64,000 nt of DNA. It comes from Ralstonia sp. ASV6 (GTDB taxonomy: Bacteria; Pseudomonadota; Gammaproteobacteria; Burkholderiales; Burkholderiaceae). Both the position numbers and the translations under genes were made by a program. How positions within the stretch are numbered: position 1 is the stretch's first letter; each line of letters opens with the position of its first letter. The notes beneath the pieces are model-generated. The model ran no database searches, was not told the origin of the DNA, and saw nothing but the letters and a program-made list of their open reading frames with translations. Below, one piece after another: positions 38,191 to 47,734 of this stretch. The stretch covers positions 20,122 to 84,121 of the forward strand of contig NZ_JAELUI010000003.1 in the NCBI RefSeq assembly GCF_016429285.1, given 5' to 3'.

Positions 38191-38823
38191 ATGGCCAGCG
38201 AACGCTCCCAACGCCTCGTCTCCACCGTGCTGCAGATCATGCTGCGCGGGCTGCCGATCCTGCTGATGGCGGTCGTCTGCGGTGTCACGTTCCTGCTGGT
38301 GCAGGTCAACACCCCGCAAACCGACGAAGCCGCCAACCAGCCCAAGCGCCACGTGGCCGATTACATGATGGACGGCGTCTCGGCCACCGCGCTGGACGAG
38401 AAAGGCGTGACCAAATACCGCTTCACCGGCGTCCACATGAACCACTATGAGGACGACCTGACTTACAACGTCACCTTCCCGGCGCTGCGCGTATACGCAC
38501 CCGACCGCCCGCAGGTGACCGCCCGCGCTGACCTCGGCAAGATGAACGGCGAAGGCACCATCATCGATCTGTACAACAATGCCAAGGTCGTCCGCGCACA
38601 AGGCCCTGACCCGCGCCAGGACCCGCTGATGACCGCCGATTCGACCTACTTCCAGGTGCTGCTCAACGACGACATCGTGCGCACCGACAAGCCGGTCGAA
38701 CTGCACCGCGGGCCGTCGGTCATGAACGCCAACGGCCTCACCTTCAACAACGTGACGCGCCAAGTACAATTGCTGGGCAATGTGCGCGGCCGGATCGAAG
38801 GGCTGGGGACGCCGAAGCAGTAG
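38191..38823 (+). CDS. lptC: LPS export ABC-system periplasmic/inner-membrane protein LptC
   Basis: A 210-aa bitopic protein: one N-terminal membrane helix (ILLMAVVCGVTFLLVQVN) and a periplasmic beta-jellyroll domain that receives LPS from LptB2FG and hands it to LptA. The family opening of the soluble domain (HVADYMMDGVSATALDEKGV) and the repeated beta pattern are visible. Placed between kdsC and lptA as in most proteobacteria. Confidence 0.93.
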   Translation: MASERSQRLVSTVLQIMLRGLPILLMAVVCGVTFLLVQVNTPQTDEAANQPKRHVADYMMDGVSATALDEKGVTKYRFTGVHMNHYEDDLTYNVTFPALRVYAPDRPQVTARADLGKMNGEGTIIDLYNNAKVVRAQGPDPRQDPLMTADSTYFQVLLNDDIVRTDKPVELHRGPSVMNANGLTFNNVTRQVQLLGNVRGRIEGLGTPKQ

Positions 38824-38891
38824 ACAGTAAACTGCGCTCACCCCGCCCCTGACCACGCCCATCGACCGCGCTCTTCTCTGAATTGATTTCC

Positions 38892-39491
38892 ATGACCGAC
38901 TCCCTCCGTGCCGCCGGCCTTGTCATCGCCCAAGCCGTTGCCATGTTGCTGCTCCCGGCCCTGCCCGCGCATGCCGAGCGCGCCGACCGCGACAAGCCGC
39001 TGGTGCTCGAAGCCGACAACGCCAGCTATGACGACCTGAAGCAGGTCTACCACCTGACCGGCAACGTCGTGCTGACCAAGGGCACCATGGTGCTGCGCTC
39101 TGACGAGGCCGATCTGCGTACCGATCCGGAAGGCTACAACTACGCCATCGCCACCTCCAAGCCGGGCAATCTGGCGTTCATGCGCCAGAAGCGCGACAAC
39201 GTCGACGAATACATCCAGGGCTGGGGCGAACGCATCGAATACGACGGCAAGCAAGAGATCTCCAAGCTGATCACGCGCGCCCGCATGGAACGCCTGCAGG
39301 GCGCCACGCAGCTCGACGAGATCCGCGGCGCCGTCATCACGTACGACGGCCAGAAGGAGTTCTACACAGCCTCGGGCGGCCCGGAGAACACAACCGCCGC
39401 CAACCCGTCGGGCCGCGTTCGCGCCGTTCTCGCGCCGCGCACCAGCACACCGGGCGCACCGGGTACGCCCGCGCCTGCCGCCAAGCCCTGA
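38892..39491 (+). CDS. lptA: LPS transport periplasmic protein LptA
   Basis: A 199-aa periplasmic bridge protein. A signal peptide ends near LPAHA-E (residue ~28). The OstA-like jellyroll begins at [20 protein letters not shown] and contains [21 protein letters not shown] Pro/Ala/Thr-rich, disordered tail of about 35 residues ends the protein. The start is ATG 38892. It forms the periplasmic LPS filament between LptC and LptD. Confidence 0.94.
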   Translation: MTDSLRAAGLVIAQAVAMLLLPALPAHAERADRDKPLVLEADNASYDDLKQVYHLTGNVVLTKGTMVLRSDEADLRTDPEGYNYAIATSKPGNLAFMRQKRDNVDEYIQGWGERIEYDGKQEISKLITRARMERLQGATQLDEIRGAVITYDGQKEFYTASGGPENTTAANPSGRVRAVLAPRTSTPGAPGTPAPAAKP

Positions 39492-39519
39492 TCCGCACGC
39501 CTGTCTTTTCGTTTCGCCT

Positions 39520-40308
39520 ATGTCCGCAACTACCCTCGCCCCCAAGACCGCCGCTCCGCAGGCCACGACCTCCAGCACGCTGGTCGTACGCCATCTGAAG
39601 AAGCGTTACGGCACGCGCACGGTGGTCAAGGACGTATCGCTCGATGTGAAGAGCGGTGAAGTGGTCGGCCTGCTCGGCCCCAACGGCGCGGGCAAGACCA
39701 CGTCGTTCTACATGATCGTGGGCCTCGTGGCGCTGGACGCCGGTGACATCGTGCTCGACGGCGAGCACATCAGCCGCCTGCCGATCCACCAGCGCGCGCG
39801 CATGGGCCTGTCGTACCTGCCGCAGGAAGCCTCGGTGTTCCGCAAGCTCAACGTGCAGGAGAACATCCGCGCCGTGCTCGAGCTGCAGGAGCAGGATGGC
39901 AAGAAGCTCTCGCAAGACGAGGTCAACCGCCGCCTCGACGGCCTGCTCGACGATCTGCAGATCGCCCACCTGCGCGACAACCCCGCACTGTCGCTCTCGG
40001 GCGGTGAGCGTCGCCGCGTGGAAATTGCCCGGGCACTGGCCTCGTCGCCGCGCTTCATCCTGCTCGATGAACCGTTTGCCGGTGTGGACCCGATCGCCGT
40101 GGGCGAAATCCAGCGCATCGTCAGCTTCTTGAAAGACCGCAACATCGGCGTGCTGATCACCGATCATAACGTGCGCGAAACCCTGGGCATCTGCGATCAC
40201 GCCTACATCATCAGCGAAGGCACGGTGCTCGCCGCCGGCATGCCCGAGCAGATCATCGAAAACGAGGATGTGCGCAAGGTCTATCTGGGCGACAACTTCC
40301 GGATGTAA
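39520..40308 (+). CDS. lptB: LPS export ABC transporter ATP-binding protein LptB
   Basis: A 262-aa cytosolic ATPase that powers LPS extraction. Walker [17 protein letters not shown] near residue 54, Q-loop [12 protein letters not shown] signature [15 protein letters not shown], Walker [13 protein letters not shown] and H-loop [10 protein letters not shown] are all present. A ~20-residue Ala/Thr N-terminal extension precedes the conserved [10 protein letters not shown]. It precedes rpoN by 96 bp. Confidence 0.97.
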   Translation: MSATTLAPKTAAPQATTSSTLVVRHLKKRYGTRTVVKDVSLDVKSGEVVGLLGPNGAGKTTSFYMIVGLVALDAGDIVLDGEHISRLPIHQRARMGLSYLPQEASVFRKLNVQENIRAVLELQEQDGKKLSQDEVNRRLDGLLDDLQIAHLRDNPALSLSGGERRRVEIARALASSPRFILLDEPFAGVDPIAVGEIQRIVSFLKDRNIGVLITDHNVRETLGICDHAYIISEGTVLAAGMPEQIIENEDVRKVYLGDNFRM

Positions 40309-40404
40309 GCCTCGCACGGCGCTTACGTCGTAAGGACGTGGCAAACCCGCACCTTAAAGCAAAATCCGTTCCATCGACTGACTGTTGGGCATAGAATAGC
40401 CCGC

Positions 40405-41913
40405 ATGAAACAGTCGCTCCAGCTCCGTCTCTCTCAGCATCTTGCGCTCACGCCGCAGCTGCAGCAGTCCATCCGGTTGCTGCAATTGTCGACCATCGAA
40501 CTGCAGCAGGAAGTTGAACAGGCCCTGACCGAAAACCCGCTGCTGGAGCGGGAAAACGAGTGGCTCGACACCTCCGCGCGCATCGGCTCGGACGGCTCCG
40601 TCAACGCGCTGCAAAACAACAGCGCTACGCCGCTACCCACCGAATCACCGCCGCCTTCGCCCAACGGCGCAGACAACTCCGACGCCCCGGACAACAGCTA
40701 CGACGGCCACGACAACGGCGCCGATTTCGACAGCGATTACGGCTCCGACCGCTCTGACTGGAGCCTCGACGACTTCGCCCGCAAGCCGCAATCCGATGAA
40801 GACGATCGCGCCCCGCTGCAGTTGCGCGAAGCCGAACAAAGCCTGCGCGAATTCCTCATGGAGCAGCTCGCGCCGCTCAAGCTGTCGATGCGTGACAGGG
40901 GTCTCGTCATCTTCCTGATCGAATCGCTCGACGATGAGGGCTATCTCTCAGCCACGCTCGACGAGATTCTTGGTGACCTGCCCGCGGAGCTCGAAGTCGA
41001 AATCGATGAACTGCAAGCCGCGTTGCGCATGCTGCAGAGCTTCGACCCGCCGGGCATCGGTGCGCGCTCGGCAGCCGAGTGCCTATCACTGCAATTGCAT
41101 CGGCTCGACTCACCAGCGAAGGCGCTCGCGCTCATCATCGTCAACCAGCATCTCGAACTGCTCGCTGCGCGCGACTACACACGACTGAAGAAGGCACTGT
41201 CCGTCGATGAGCCCGCGCTGAAGGCAGCGCATGAACTGATTCGCTCGCTGGCGCCATTCCCAGGACACGCATTCGGCCGCGCAGAAGCCGACTTCGTGGT
41301 ACCCGATGTTGTCGTTCGCAAGACCAATGCTGGCTGGATGGCGCAACTGAATCCGGACGTCATGCCACGCCTGCGCATCAACGACATGTATGCGCAGATT
41401 CTGCGCAGCAGCCGTGGTGAAACCGGCGCCGCCAATCTGCAGCAGAAGCTGCAGGAAGCTCGTTGGCTGATCAAGAACATTCAGCAGCGCTTCGACACGA
41501 TCCTGCGTGTCTCGCAAGCCATTGTCGAACGTCAAAAGAGCTTTTTCACGCACGGCGAAATCGCCATGCGCCCCTTGGTTTTGCGGGAAATAGCTGATAC
41601 GCTGGGCCTACACGAGTCCACGATCTCCCGTGTGACGACAAACAAGTACATGGCAACGCCCATGGGGACGTTTGAGCTGAAGTACTTCTTCGGCAGCCAT
41701 GTATCGACGGAAACCGGCGGGGCCGCGTCATCCACTGCGATACGCGCGCTCATCAAGCAACTTGTAGGAGCCGAAGACCCGAAGAATCCTCTGTCCGATA
41801 GCAGAATTGCCGAGCTGTTAGGCGAACAAGGATTCGTGGTGGCCCGTCGGACGGTGGCCAAATACCGCGAAGCCCTCAAGATCCCTGCAGTGAATCTGCG
41901 CAAGTCTTTGTAG
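40405..41913 (+). CDS. rpoN: RNA polymerase sigma-54 factor
   Basis: A 502-aa sigma-54. Region I is the Gln/Leu-rich N-terminus ([20 protein letters not shown]) that contacts enhancer-binding proteins. An acidic Asp/Gly/Ser-rich region II covers ~residues 60-135. The core-binding domain follows ([20 protein letters not shown]), then the HTH ([20 protein letters not shown]) and the C-terminal RpoN box [10 protein letters not shown] that reads the -24 element. Followed by hpf and ptsN as usual. Ralstonia genomes may carry a second copy elsewhere. Confidence 0.97.
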   Translation: MKQSLQLRLSQHLALTPQLQQSIRLLQLSTIELQQEVEQALTENPLLERENEWLDTSARIGSDGSVNALQNNSATPLPTESPPPSPNGADNSDAPDNSYDGHDNGADFDSDYGSDRSDWSLDDFARKPQSDEDDRAPLQLREAEQSLREFLMEQLAPLKLSMRDRGLVIFLIESLDDEGYLSATLDEILGDLPAELEVEIDELQAALRMLQSFDPPGIGARSAAECLSLQLHRLDSPAKALALIIVNQHLELLAARDYTRLKKALSVDEPALKAAHELIRSLAPFPGHAFGRAEADFVVPDVVVRKTNAGWMAQLNPDVMPRLRINDMYAQILRSSRGETGAANLQQKLQEARWLIKNIQQRFDTILRVSQAIVERQKSFFTHGEIAMRPLVLREIADTLGLHESTISRVTTNKYMATPMGTFELKYFFGSHVSTETGGAASSTAIRALIKQLVGAEDPKNPLSDSRIAELLGEQGFVVARRTVAKYREALKIPAVNLRKSL

Positions 41914-41964
41914 CCGCATCGCGGGCAATTCCGGTGCGGCCCATCCGTGAGAAGGAGAACCGCT

Positions 41965-42318
41965 ATGAACTTCAAACTCAGTGGACACCACCTGGACATC
42001 ACGCCACCGTTGCGTGAATACGTGGAAACGAAACTGGAGCGTGTGATCAGGCACTTCGATCAGGTGATTGGCGTCAGCGTGTTGCTATCGGTCGATAACC
42101 ACAAGGAGAAGGACCGTCGCCAGTACGCGGAAATCAACCTGCACCTCAAAGGTAAGGACGTCTTCGTCGAGTCACACCATGAAGATCTTTATGCGGCCAT
42201 CGACCTCTTGGTCGACAAGCTGGACAGGCAGGTCATCAAGTACAAGGATCGTGTGCAAGGGCACGATCGCGACAGCGTGAAGCACCAGGCCTTCCAGGCC
42301 GTGCAGATGCAGCAATAG
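41965..42318 (+). CDS. hpf: ribosome hibernation-promoting factor, short form
   Basis: A 117-aa HPF/RaiA (S30AE) protein that binds the 30S decoding site in stationary phase. It opens [20 protein letters not shown] and contains [20 protein letters not shown]. It lacks the long C-terminal dimerisation domain, so it is the short type. The start is ATG 41965 with GAAGGAG upstream. It lies directly after rpoN and ends in a strong terminator. Confidence 0.94.
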   Translation: MNFKLSGHHLDITPPLREYVETKLERVIRHFDQVIGVSVLLSVDNHKEKDRRQYAEINLHLKGKDVFVESHHEDLYAAIDLLVDKLDRQVIKYKDRVQGHDRDSVKHQAFQAVQMQQ

Positions 42319-42336
42319 CAATCCGCACCGCAAAAG

Positions 42337-42365
42337 ACCGCGCCCTCAGATGGCGCGGTTTTTTT
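42337..42365 (+). terminator. intrinsic terminator of rpoN-hpf
   Basis: An 8-bp stem ACCGCGCC/GGCGCGGT (42337-42344 and 42352-42359) is followed by seven T, 18 bp past the hpf stop. Confidence 0.92.
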
Positions 42366-42598
42366 ATGCCGTGGTGCATTCCCGACGAATCCGATTGCAT
42401 CCGAATTAAGTCGGGCTAAAATCTGACGAAAGTATGAATGCCGGGCGTGGCGTGGGTTTTGCCGCCATGCTGGCAACAACAGGGTCGATGCTCAGGCGCC
42501 ATTTGCCTGCACCGACTGATCCGCAGCCTTGGGGGATTCGCCTTCTGCCTGCGCGGCACACCGCTGGTGCGTCGCACAAAGCCGCGCGGCACGTGGTC

Positions 42599-42604
42599 TA
42601 TAAT
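42599..42604 (+). promoter_or_regulatory. candidate sigma-70 -10 element for ptsN
   Basis: A perfect TATAAT 60 bp upstream of the ptsN ATG, in an otherwise GC-rich stretch and after the hpf terminator. No good -35 is visible. Confidence 0.5.
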
Positions 42605-42663
42605 GACCCGATTGTCCGCGCCACTTTGGTGCAGAAGGACGCCGCTCATTTCACGCATTGCAC

Positions 42664-43119
42664 ATGAATCGCTTGGCCAAACTGCTGCCGCCCGGGAATA
42701 TTGCCCTCGACGTCAGCGTAACCAGCAAAAAGCGGGTCTTTGAACAGGCCGGTCTGCTGTTCGAAAACAACCACGGCGTCGCCCGCGCGGTCGTCACTGA
42801 CAACCTGTTCGCGCGCGAATCGCTCGGCTCCACTGGGCTGGGTGCCGGCGTAGCCATCCCGCACGGCCGCATCAAGGGGCTCAAGCAACCCCTGGCAGCA
42901 TTCATGCGCCTGGCCGAGCCGGTGCCGTTCGAGTCGCCCGACGGCAAGCCCGTCTCGCTGCTGATCTTCCTGCTGGTGCCGGAACAGGCCACCCAGCAGC
43001 ATCTGGAGATCCTCTCCGAAATTGCCCAGCTGCTGTCCGATCGCGACATGCGCGAAGGCCTCGCCACCCAGCCGTCGCCCGAGGCGATTCACCAGCTACT
43101 GACCGACTGGCGGCCCTGA
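42664..43119 (+). CDS. ptsN: nitrogen-PTS enzyme IIA
   Basis: A 151-aa EIIA-Ntr, the phosphate acceptor of the nitrogen phosphotransferase relay (PtsP-PtsO-PtsN), which regulates K+ transport, nitrogen metabolism and stress responses. The phosphorylated histidine lies in [14 protein letters not shown] near residue 66. Start ATG 42664 ([12 protein letters not shown]). hprK follows 73 bp downstream, giving a link to HPr-type phosphoproteins. Confidence 0.95.
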   Translation: MNRLAKLLPPGNIALDVSVTSKKRVFEQAGLLFENNHGVARAVVTDNLFARESLGSTGLGAGVAIPHGRIKGLKQPLAAFMRLAEPVPFESPDGKPVSLLIFLLVPEQATQQHLEILSEIAQLLSDRDMREGLATQPSPEAIHQLLTDWRP

Positions 43120-43192
43120 GCGCGGCGCAATCGGCGCAGCAACGCAACCGATTGCGAATGCGCACCGCCCAGCGGCATCACCGCGCCCTGCT

Positions 43193-44167
43193 ATGGAACT
43201 GACCGGCGTCACCGCCCAATCGATCTTCGACGACAACGCAGCTGACCTGAAGCTGTCGTGGGTCGCTGGCCTGGAAGGCGCGGACCGCGCGTTCGATGTG
43301 GATTTCGCCAAGGAGGCCACCTCGGCGGCGGACTTGGTTGGGCACTTGAACCTCATCCACCCGAACCGCATTCAGGTGCTCGGCAAGCCCGAGATCACCT
43401 ACTACCAGCGCTTGTCGGAAGAAAACCGCAAGCGCCAGATGGGTGAGCTGATCCTGCTGGAACCGCCCTTCCTGGTGGTGGCTGACGGCGTGGATCCCCC
43501 GCCCGATCTGGAACTGCGTTGCACGCGTTCATCCACGCCGCTGTTCACCTCGCCGATTTCGTCGGCGGCCGTCATTGACCACCTGCGTCTGTACCTGTCG
43601 CGCATCTCGGCACCACGTGTGACGATGCACGGGGTGTTTCTCGACATCCTCGGCATGGGCGTGCTCATCATGGGCGATTCGGGGCTGGGCAAGAGCGAAC
43701 TCGGCCTGGAGCTGATCTCGCGCGGCCATGGCCTGGTGGCCGACGATGCGGTCGACTTCGTGCGTCTGGGGCCGGATTTCATCGAAGGCCGCTGCCCGCC
43801 GCTGCTGCAGAACCTGCTGGAAGTGCGCGGCCTGGGCCTGCTCGACATCAAGACGATCTTCGGTGAGACGGCCGTGCGCCGAAAAATGAAGATCAAGCTG
43901 ATCGTGCAGCTTGTGCGCCGCAACGACGGCGAGTTCGAACGCCTGCCGTTGGATTCTCAGTACCTCGACGTGCTCGGCTTGCCGATCCACATGGTGAAGA
44001 TCCAGGTGGCGGCCGGCCGCAACTTGGCCGTGCTGGTCGAGGCTGCCGTGCGTAACACCATCCTGCGCCTGCGCGGCATCGACACGCTGCGCGACTTCAT
44101 GGACCGCCAGCGCGCTGCCATGCAGGCCGAAGCGGCGTCACACTCGCCCCAGGGCCGGTTGCTTTAA
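43193..44167 (+). CDS. hprK: HPr kinase/phosphorylase
   Basis: A 324-aa bifunctional kinase/phosphorylase acting on a serine of HPr-like proteins. The N-terminal domain covers ~1-135 ([20 protein letters not shown]). The C-terminal P-loop domain has Walker [16 protein letters not shown] near residue 160 and the family signature [20 protein letters not shown] near 210. Its place next to ptsN and rapZ is normal for betaproteobacteria, where it may regulate the nitrogen-PTS and virulence, not sugar uptake. Confidence 0.96.
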   Translation: MELTGVTAQSIFDDNAADLKLSWVAGLEGADRAFDVDFAKEATSAADLVGHLNLIHPNRIQVLGKPEITYYQRLSEENRKRQMGELILLEPPFLVVADGVDPPPDLELRCTRSSTPLFTSPISSAAVIDHLRLYLSRISAPRVTMHGVFLDILGMGVLIMGDSGLGKSELGLELISRGHGLVADDAVDFVRLGPDFIEGRCPPLLQNLLEVRGLGLLDIKTIFGETAVRRKMKIKLIVQLVRRNDGEFERLPLDSQYLDVLGLPIHMVKIQVAAGRNLAVLVEAAVRNTILRLRGIDTLRDFMDRQRAAMQAEAASHSPQGRLL

Positions 44168-44352
44168 CAAAGTCGTTACAAAGCTTCGCAATTCGAGGGG
44201 TTTTACCCTAGTTTTGTCGAGAAACGTCAACCCGACATGCCCCCGCCCCGTTGTGGAGGGGAATGCGCCGGGCACGCACGCGGCGGCGTTCATCGCGAGC
44301 GCGGCGGCTTGTCTGCCCCGCTCTTCTGACGGTACCCAAGGAGAACACGACG

Positions 44353-44700
44353 ATGAAACAACTGATTGCCGCTTGCGCCCTGGCGCTCCCGTTCCTGGCT
44401 GGCCAGGCTTTCGCCCAAGGTAGCGCACCGGCCGCTGCTGCACCGGCCGCAACCGCAGCCGCCCCGGCAGCCAAGAATTCGCAGCAAGAGAAGATGGCCG
44501 CCTGCTCCAAGGCCAACAAGGGTAAGAAGGGCGCCGACTACAAGAAGGCCCAGAGCGATTGCCTGTCCGGCAAGACCGATGCTGCCCCGGCGGCCGCCCC
44601 GATGACCCAGCAGGAAAAAATGGCCGCCTGCTCCAAGGCCAACAAGGGCAAGAAGGGCGATGAGTACAAGAAGGCCCAGAGCGACTGCCTCAAGGGCTGA
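44353..44700 (+). CDS. PsiF-repeat periplasmic protein
   Basis: A 115-aa protein with a signal peptide (MKQLIAACALALPFLAGQAF-AQ), an Ala/Pro linker and two near-identical PsiF repeats (each QEKMAACSKANKGKKG, then YKKAQSDCL), every repeat with two cysteines. PsiF proteins are induced by phosphate starvation in E. coli, but their role is unknown. The two repeats arose by recent duplication. GGAG precedes ATG 44353. It sits between hprK and rapZ and is not part of the conserved block. Confidence 0.88.
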   Translation: MKQLIAACALALPFLAGQAFAQGSAPAAAAPAATAAAPAAKNSQQEKMAACSKANKGKKGADYKKAQSDCLSGKTDAAPAAAPMTQQEKMAACSKANKGKKGDEYKKAQSDCLKG

Positions 44701-44737
44701 GAACCGCAGCTGAGCATCGGCTTAGCGCAGTGCCAGA

Positions 44738-44764
44738 AAGGCGGCCACCCAGGCCGCCTTTTTG
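44738..44764 (+). terminator. intrinsic terminator after the PsiF gene
   Basis: A 9-bp stem AAGGCGGCC/GGCCGCCTT with a 5-nt loop is followed by TTTT, 37 bp past the stop. Confidence 0.9.
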
Positions 44765-44806
44765 TTTGGTCGCTGGTTTGCCACAGAGGGATGCTATCCT
44801 CGCGGC

Positions 44807-45709
44807 ATGCGGATCATTCTCATCACCGGTGTTTCGGGTTCAGGGAAATCGGTCGCCCTGAACGTGCTCGAAGACGCAGGCTACTACTGCGTCGACAACC
44901 TGCCCGCGCAGTTCATTCCCGAACTGGCGCGCTATCTGGCGGACCAGGGCTACACGCACCTGGGCGTTGCCACCGACATCCGCAGCCGCGAATCGCTGCG
45001 CAAGGTGCCCGAGACCATCACGACGCTGCGCAAGGAACACGACGTGCGCATGCTGTTCCTGACCGCCAGCACAAATGCGCTGGTGCAGCGGTACTCCGAA
45101 ACACGCCGCCGCCACCCACTCTCCATCCGCAACGGTCGCCCCGCATCTGCGCATGCGAGCGCCGAACCGCCGCAAGCACCGAAAGGCGCCGACACGTCGC
45201 TCATCGAAGCCATCGAGATGGAGCGCGAGCTGCTCAGCCCGCTGGCCGACCCGGCACACCGCATCGATACCAGTACGCTGCGCACCAACGCCCTGCGCGC
45301 GTACATCAAGGAATTCATCAGTGACGAGCCGCACGACATCACGCTGATGTTCGAATCGTTCGGCTTCAAGCACGGAGTACCGACGGATGCAGACCTCGTC
45401 TTCGACGTGCGCTCGCTGCCCAATCCCTACTACGACACGCAGTTGCGCCCGCTGACCGGCCGCGACCAACCCGTCATCGATTTCCTGCAAAGCCAGCCGA
45501 TGGTGCTGGCGATGGCCGAAGACATCCGCGCGTACGTCGAAAAGTGGCTGCCGAGTTTCATTGCCGACAACCGCAGCTACCTGACGGTGGCGATCGGCTG
45601 CACGGGGGGCCAGCATCGCTCGGTGTATATCGCCGAGCGGCTCGCCACGTACTTCCGCGCGCATGGTAATGTGTTGGTGCGCCACCGCGAATTGGCCGTA
45701 GAGGGCTGA
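44807..45709 (+). CDS. rapZ: RNase adapter protein RapZ
   Basis: A 300-aa P-loop protein that in E. coli binds small RNAs and RNase E to control glucosamine-6-phosphate synthase. Walker [17 protein letters not shown] at residues 7-22; the C-terminal RNA-binding half has [17 protein letters not shown] near 265. A 15-25-residue Ala/Pro-rich insertion around residue 115-130 ([14 protein letters not shown]) is typical of Burkholderiales. The start is ATG 44807. Confidence 0.95.
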   Translation: MRIILITGVSGSGKSVALNVLEDAGYYCVDNLPAQFIPELARYLADQGYTHLGVATDIRSRESLRKVPETITTLRKEHDVRMLFLTASTNALVQRYSETRRRHPLSIRNGRPASAHASAEPPQAPKGADTSLIEAIEMERELLSPLADPAHRIDTSTLRTNALRAYIKEFISDEPHDITLMFESFGFKHGVPTDADLVFDVRSLPNPYYDTQLRPLTGRDQPVIDFLQSQPMVLAMAEDIRAYVEKWLPSFIADNRSYLTVAIGCTGGQHRSVYIAERLATYFRAHGNVLVRHRELAVEG

Positions 45710-45807
45710 ACCGCGCGCCATGCGCGCCGAGCCGGTCCGGCAGGATGCACGGATACGGCTTGCGCGGCGCCATGCGAAAGTCTTGCCGCCGTCTGCTCCA
45801 ACCGTTC

Positions 45808-46452
45808 ATGCAAGAAGACATCGCTCTCTCGCCGCTGCCGCCGCTGCCCACCGAACTGCCGCTGTTTCCGCTGCACACGGTGCTGTTTCCCGGCGGTCTT
45901 CTCCCGCTGCGTATTTTCGAAGCCCGCTACATGGACATGGTCCGCACCTGCCTGCGCGACCAGACCCCCTTCGGCGTCTGCCTGATCGAGCGCGGCAATG
46001 AAGTTGCCACAGCAGATGCGCCGACCGAGCCGGTGGATGTCGGCTGCATTGCCCACATCGTCGAATGCGACATGGAGCAACTGGGCCTGCTGATGATCAA
46101 GGTGCGCGGCACGCAGCGCTTCAAGGTGCTGTCATTCGAGACCACCGCCAACGGCCTGATGCGCGGCACGGTGGAGCCCATCGGCGCCGACGTGCAGGAC
46201 TGCAAGGGCGAGCTTTTCGACGATTGCGTGAACGCCCTGCGCCGCATCGTCACGACCTTGAGCACGCGCGAAGACGGCCAGGTGCTGATGGCCGAACCAT
46301 ACGAGTGGAACAGCCCAAGCTGGGTCGCCAACCGGCTGTGTGAACTGCTGCCGGTGCCGCTCAAGGCCAAGCAGAAGCTGATGGAACTGATGGATGCCGG
46401 CATGCGCATCGAGATCGTCCATCGCTACATGAAGCAGCATCACATTCTTTGA
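45808..46452 (+). CDS. LON-substrate-binding domain protein
   Basis: A 214-aa protein made of the Lon N-terminal (PUA-like) domain only: LPLFPLHTVLFPGGLLPLRI, FEARYMDMVRTCLRD, then a helical part. It has no AAA or protease domain. Such stand-alone proteins are widespread and may recognise misfolded proteins; function uncertain. The start is taken at ATG 45808 (MQEDIALSPLPPLP); an in-frame ATG at 45772 is possible. Lies after rapZ and convergent with mutY. Confidence 0.87.
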   Translation: MQEDIALSPLPPLPTELPLFPLHTVLFPGGLLPLRIFEARYMDMVRTCLRDQTPFGVCLIERGNEVATADAPTEPVDVGCIAHIVECDMEQLGLLMIKVRGTQRFKVLSFETTANGLMRGTVEPIGADVQDCKGELFDDCVNALRRIVTTLSTREDGQVLMAEPYEWNSPSWVANRLCELLPVPLKAKQKLMELMDAGMRIEIVHRYMKQHHIL

Positions 46453-46474
46453 TGCCGCACCGGCCAGGTGAGGC

Positions 46475-47623
46475 TTAGACCAAGCTCGGCTGCACCAAGG
46501 TCTCCAGCGCCAATTTCACGGGCGCGGGCAATCCCACCGAACTCAATTGCGCAAGCGGCACCCAGCGCCAGTCATCGTCGAGCGCCGCTGGCTTGGTGAT
46601 GTTCGCGCGCAGCAGGTGCATGTGCAGACGGAAATGCGTAAAGGTGTGCGTGAGCGCACCAGCAGCTTCCACATCTGAGACGGTGCCGTACGCCCGCGCG
46701 GCCTGGCGCACGGTATCCGCATCCAACGGATGCGCGTCGAGCGCATCGTCCATGTCTCCCACCAACGGCAGCGACCACAGCCCGCCCCAGATACCGCGTT
46801 GTGGACGTCGCTGCAGCAAGACGGTGTCGGCATGCAACGCGATCACCAATGTGGCGGCACGCTCCGGAATCGCCTTGCGCGGACGCGGCACAGGCAACGC
46901 CATCACCCGGTCGGTGCTGCGCGCCTCGCACAACGATTCGAGCGGACACGCACGCTCGCCTGTCAGACACGCGGGCTTGCCACGCGTGCAGACGGTGGCC
47001 CCCATATCCATCAACCCCTGCGTGTACGGCTGAATGCCGTCGGCAGGCGGCAGCACGGCTTCGGCGATCCGCCACATGGTGTCTTCGACACGCTTGTCGC
47101 CAGGAAAGCCGTCGATGCCGAACACCCGCGCGAAGACGCGCTTGACGTTGCCATCGAGAATGGCCGCGCGCACGCCATACGAAAACGCAGCGATGGCCGC
47201 AGCGGTCGAGCGCCCAATCCCCGGTAGCGACGCCAGCACCTCAGGGTCGCGCGGGAAGACGCCGCCATGCTCCGCCACGACGATCTGTGCGCAGCGATGC
47301 AGATTGCGCGCACGCGTGTAGTAGCCCAGGCCGGCCCATGCGGCCATCACGTCGTCGGCCGGTGCTGCAGCCAGGGCCAGCACGGTCGGAAAACGTTCGA
47401 TAAAGCGCGCGTAGTAGCCGAGTACGGCGCTCACCTGCGTCTGCTGCAGCATGATCTCCGACAGCCACGTGCGATACGCATCGCCAGTGTTCTGCCACGG
47501 CAGATGATGGCGGCCATGACGCTGCTGCCAGGCGATCACGCGCACGGCAAAATCGTCGGGGAGCGAGGGCAAGGCGGGGGCAGGTTGCGCGGGTCGGCGC
47601 GTGCGGCGTGGGGTGGCGGTCAT
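46475..47623 (-). CDS. mutY: A/G-specific adenine DNA glycosylase
   Basis: A 382-aa MutY that removes adenine opposite 8-oxoguanine. HhH-GPD domain with TWLSEIMLQQTQVSAVLGYY near residue 55, helix-hairpin-helix LPGIGRSTAAAIAAFSYG near 125 with catalytic Asp in AILDGNVKRV, then the Fe-S cluster loop and a C-terminal NUDIX-like domain (HTFTHFRLHMHLL). The cluster cysteines here read C-x6-C-x6-C-x5-C (CTRGKPACLTGERACPLESL then C) against the usual C-x6-C-x2-C-x5-C, a four-residue insertion. The start is ATG 47623. The companion mutM is nearby at 49931. Confidence 0.95.
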   Translation of the reverse strand: MTATPRRTRRPAQPAPALPSLPDDFAVRVIAWQQRHGRHHLPWQNTGDAYRTWLSEIMLQQTQVSAVLGYYARFIERFPTVLALAAAPADDVMAAWAGLGYYTRARNLHRCAQIVVAEHGGVFPRDPEVLASLPGIGRSTAAAIAAFSYGVRAAILDGNVKRVFARVFGIDGFPGDKRVEDTMWRIAEAVLPPADGIQPYTQGLMDMGATVCTRGKPACLTGERACPLESLCEARSTDRVMALPVPRPRKAIPERAATLVIALHADTVLLQRRPQRGIWGGLWSLPLVGDMDDALDAHPLDADTVRQAARAYGTVSDVEAAGALTHTFTHFRLHMHLLRANITKPAALDDDWRWVPLAQLSSVGLPAPVKLALETLVQPSLV

Positions 47624-47683
47624 GCGTGTGATGAAGAAGCGGCGCACGGAAGATGCGCGCTGGCGGCGATCCTACCAGAACGA

Positions 47684-47707
47684 AAAAGGCGCTCGCAGGC
47701 GCCTTTT
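47684..47707. terminator. bidirectional intrinsic terminator between dynamin gene and mutY
   Basis: A 9-bp stem AAAAGGCGC/GCGCCTTTT with a 6-nt loop separates the dynamin-like gene from mutY, so mutY needs its own promoter. Confidence 0.85.
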
Positions 47708-47734
47708 CATGAGCAACGTTGGCCGACAATCACA

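Larger units (their letters stand above)
42319..42663. other. 345-bp intergenic region hpf-ptsN
   Basis: It holds the hpf terminator and a consensus -10 before ptsN. Short frames in it (for example 42434-42667) have no ribosome site and no recognisable protein, and I treat the region as non-coding. Confidence 0.5.

Noticed and set aside
42434..42667. A small gene between hpf and ptsN
   Set aside because: No ribosome site or family resemblance, and it runs across the -10 element and into ptsN in another frame.
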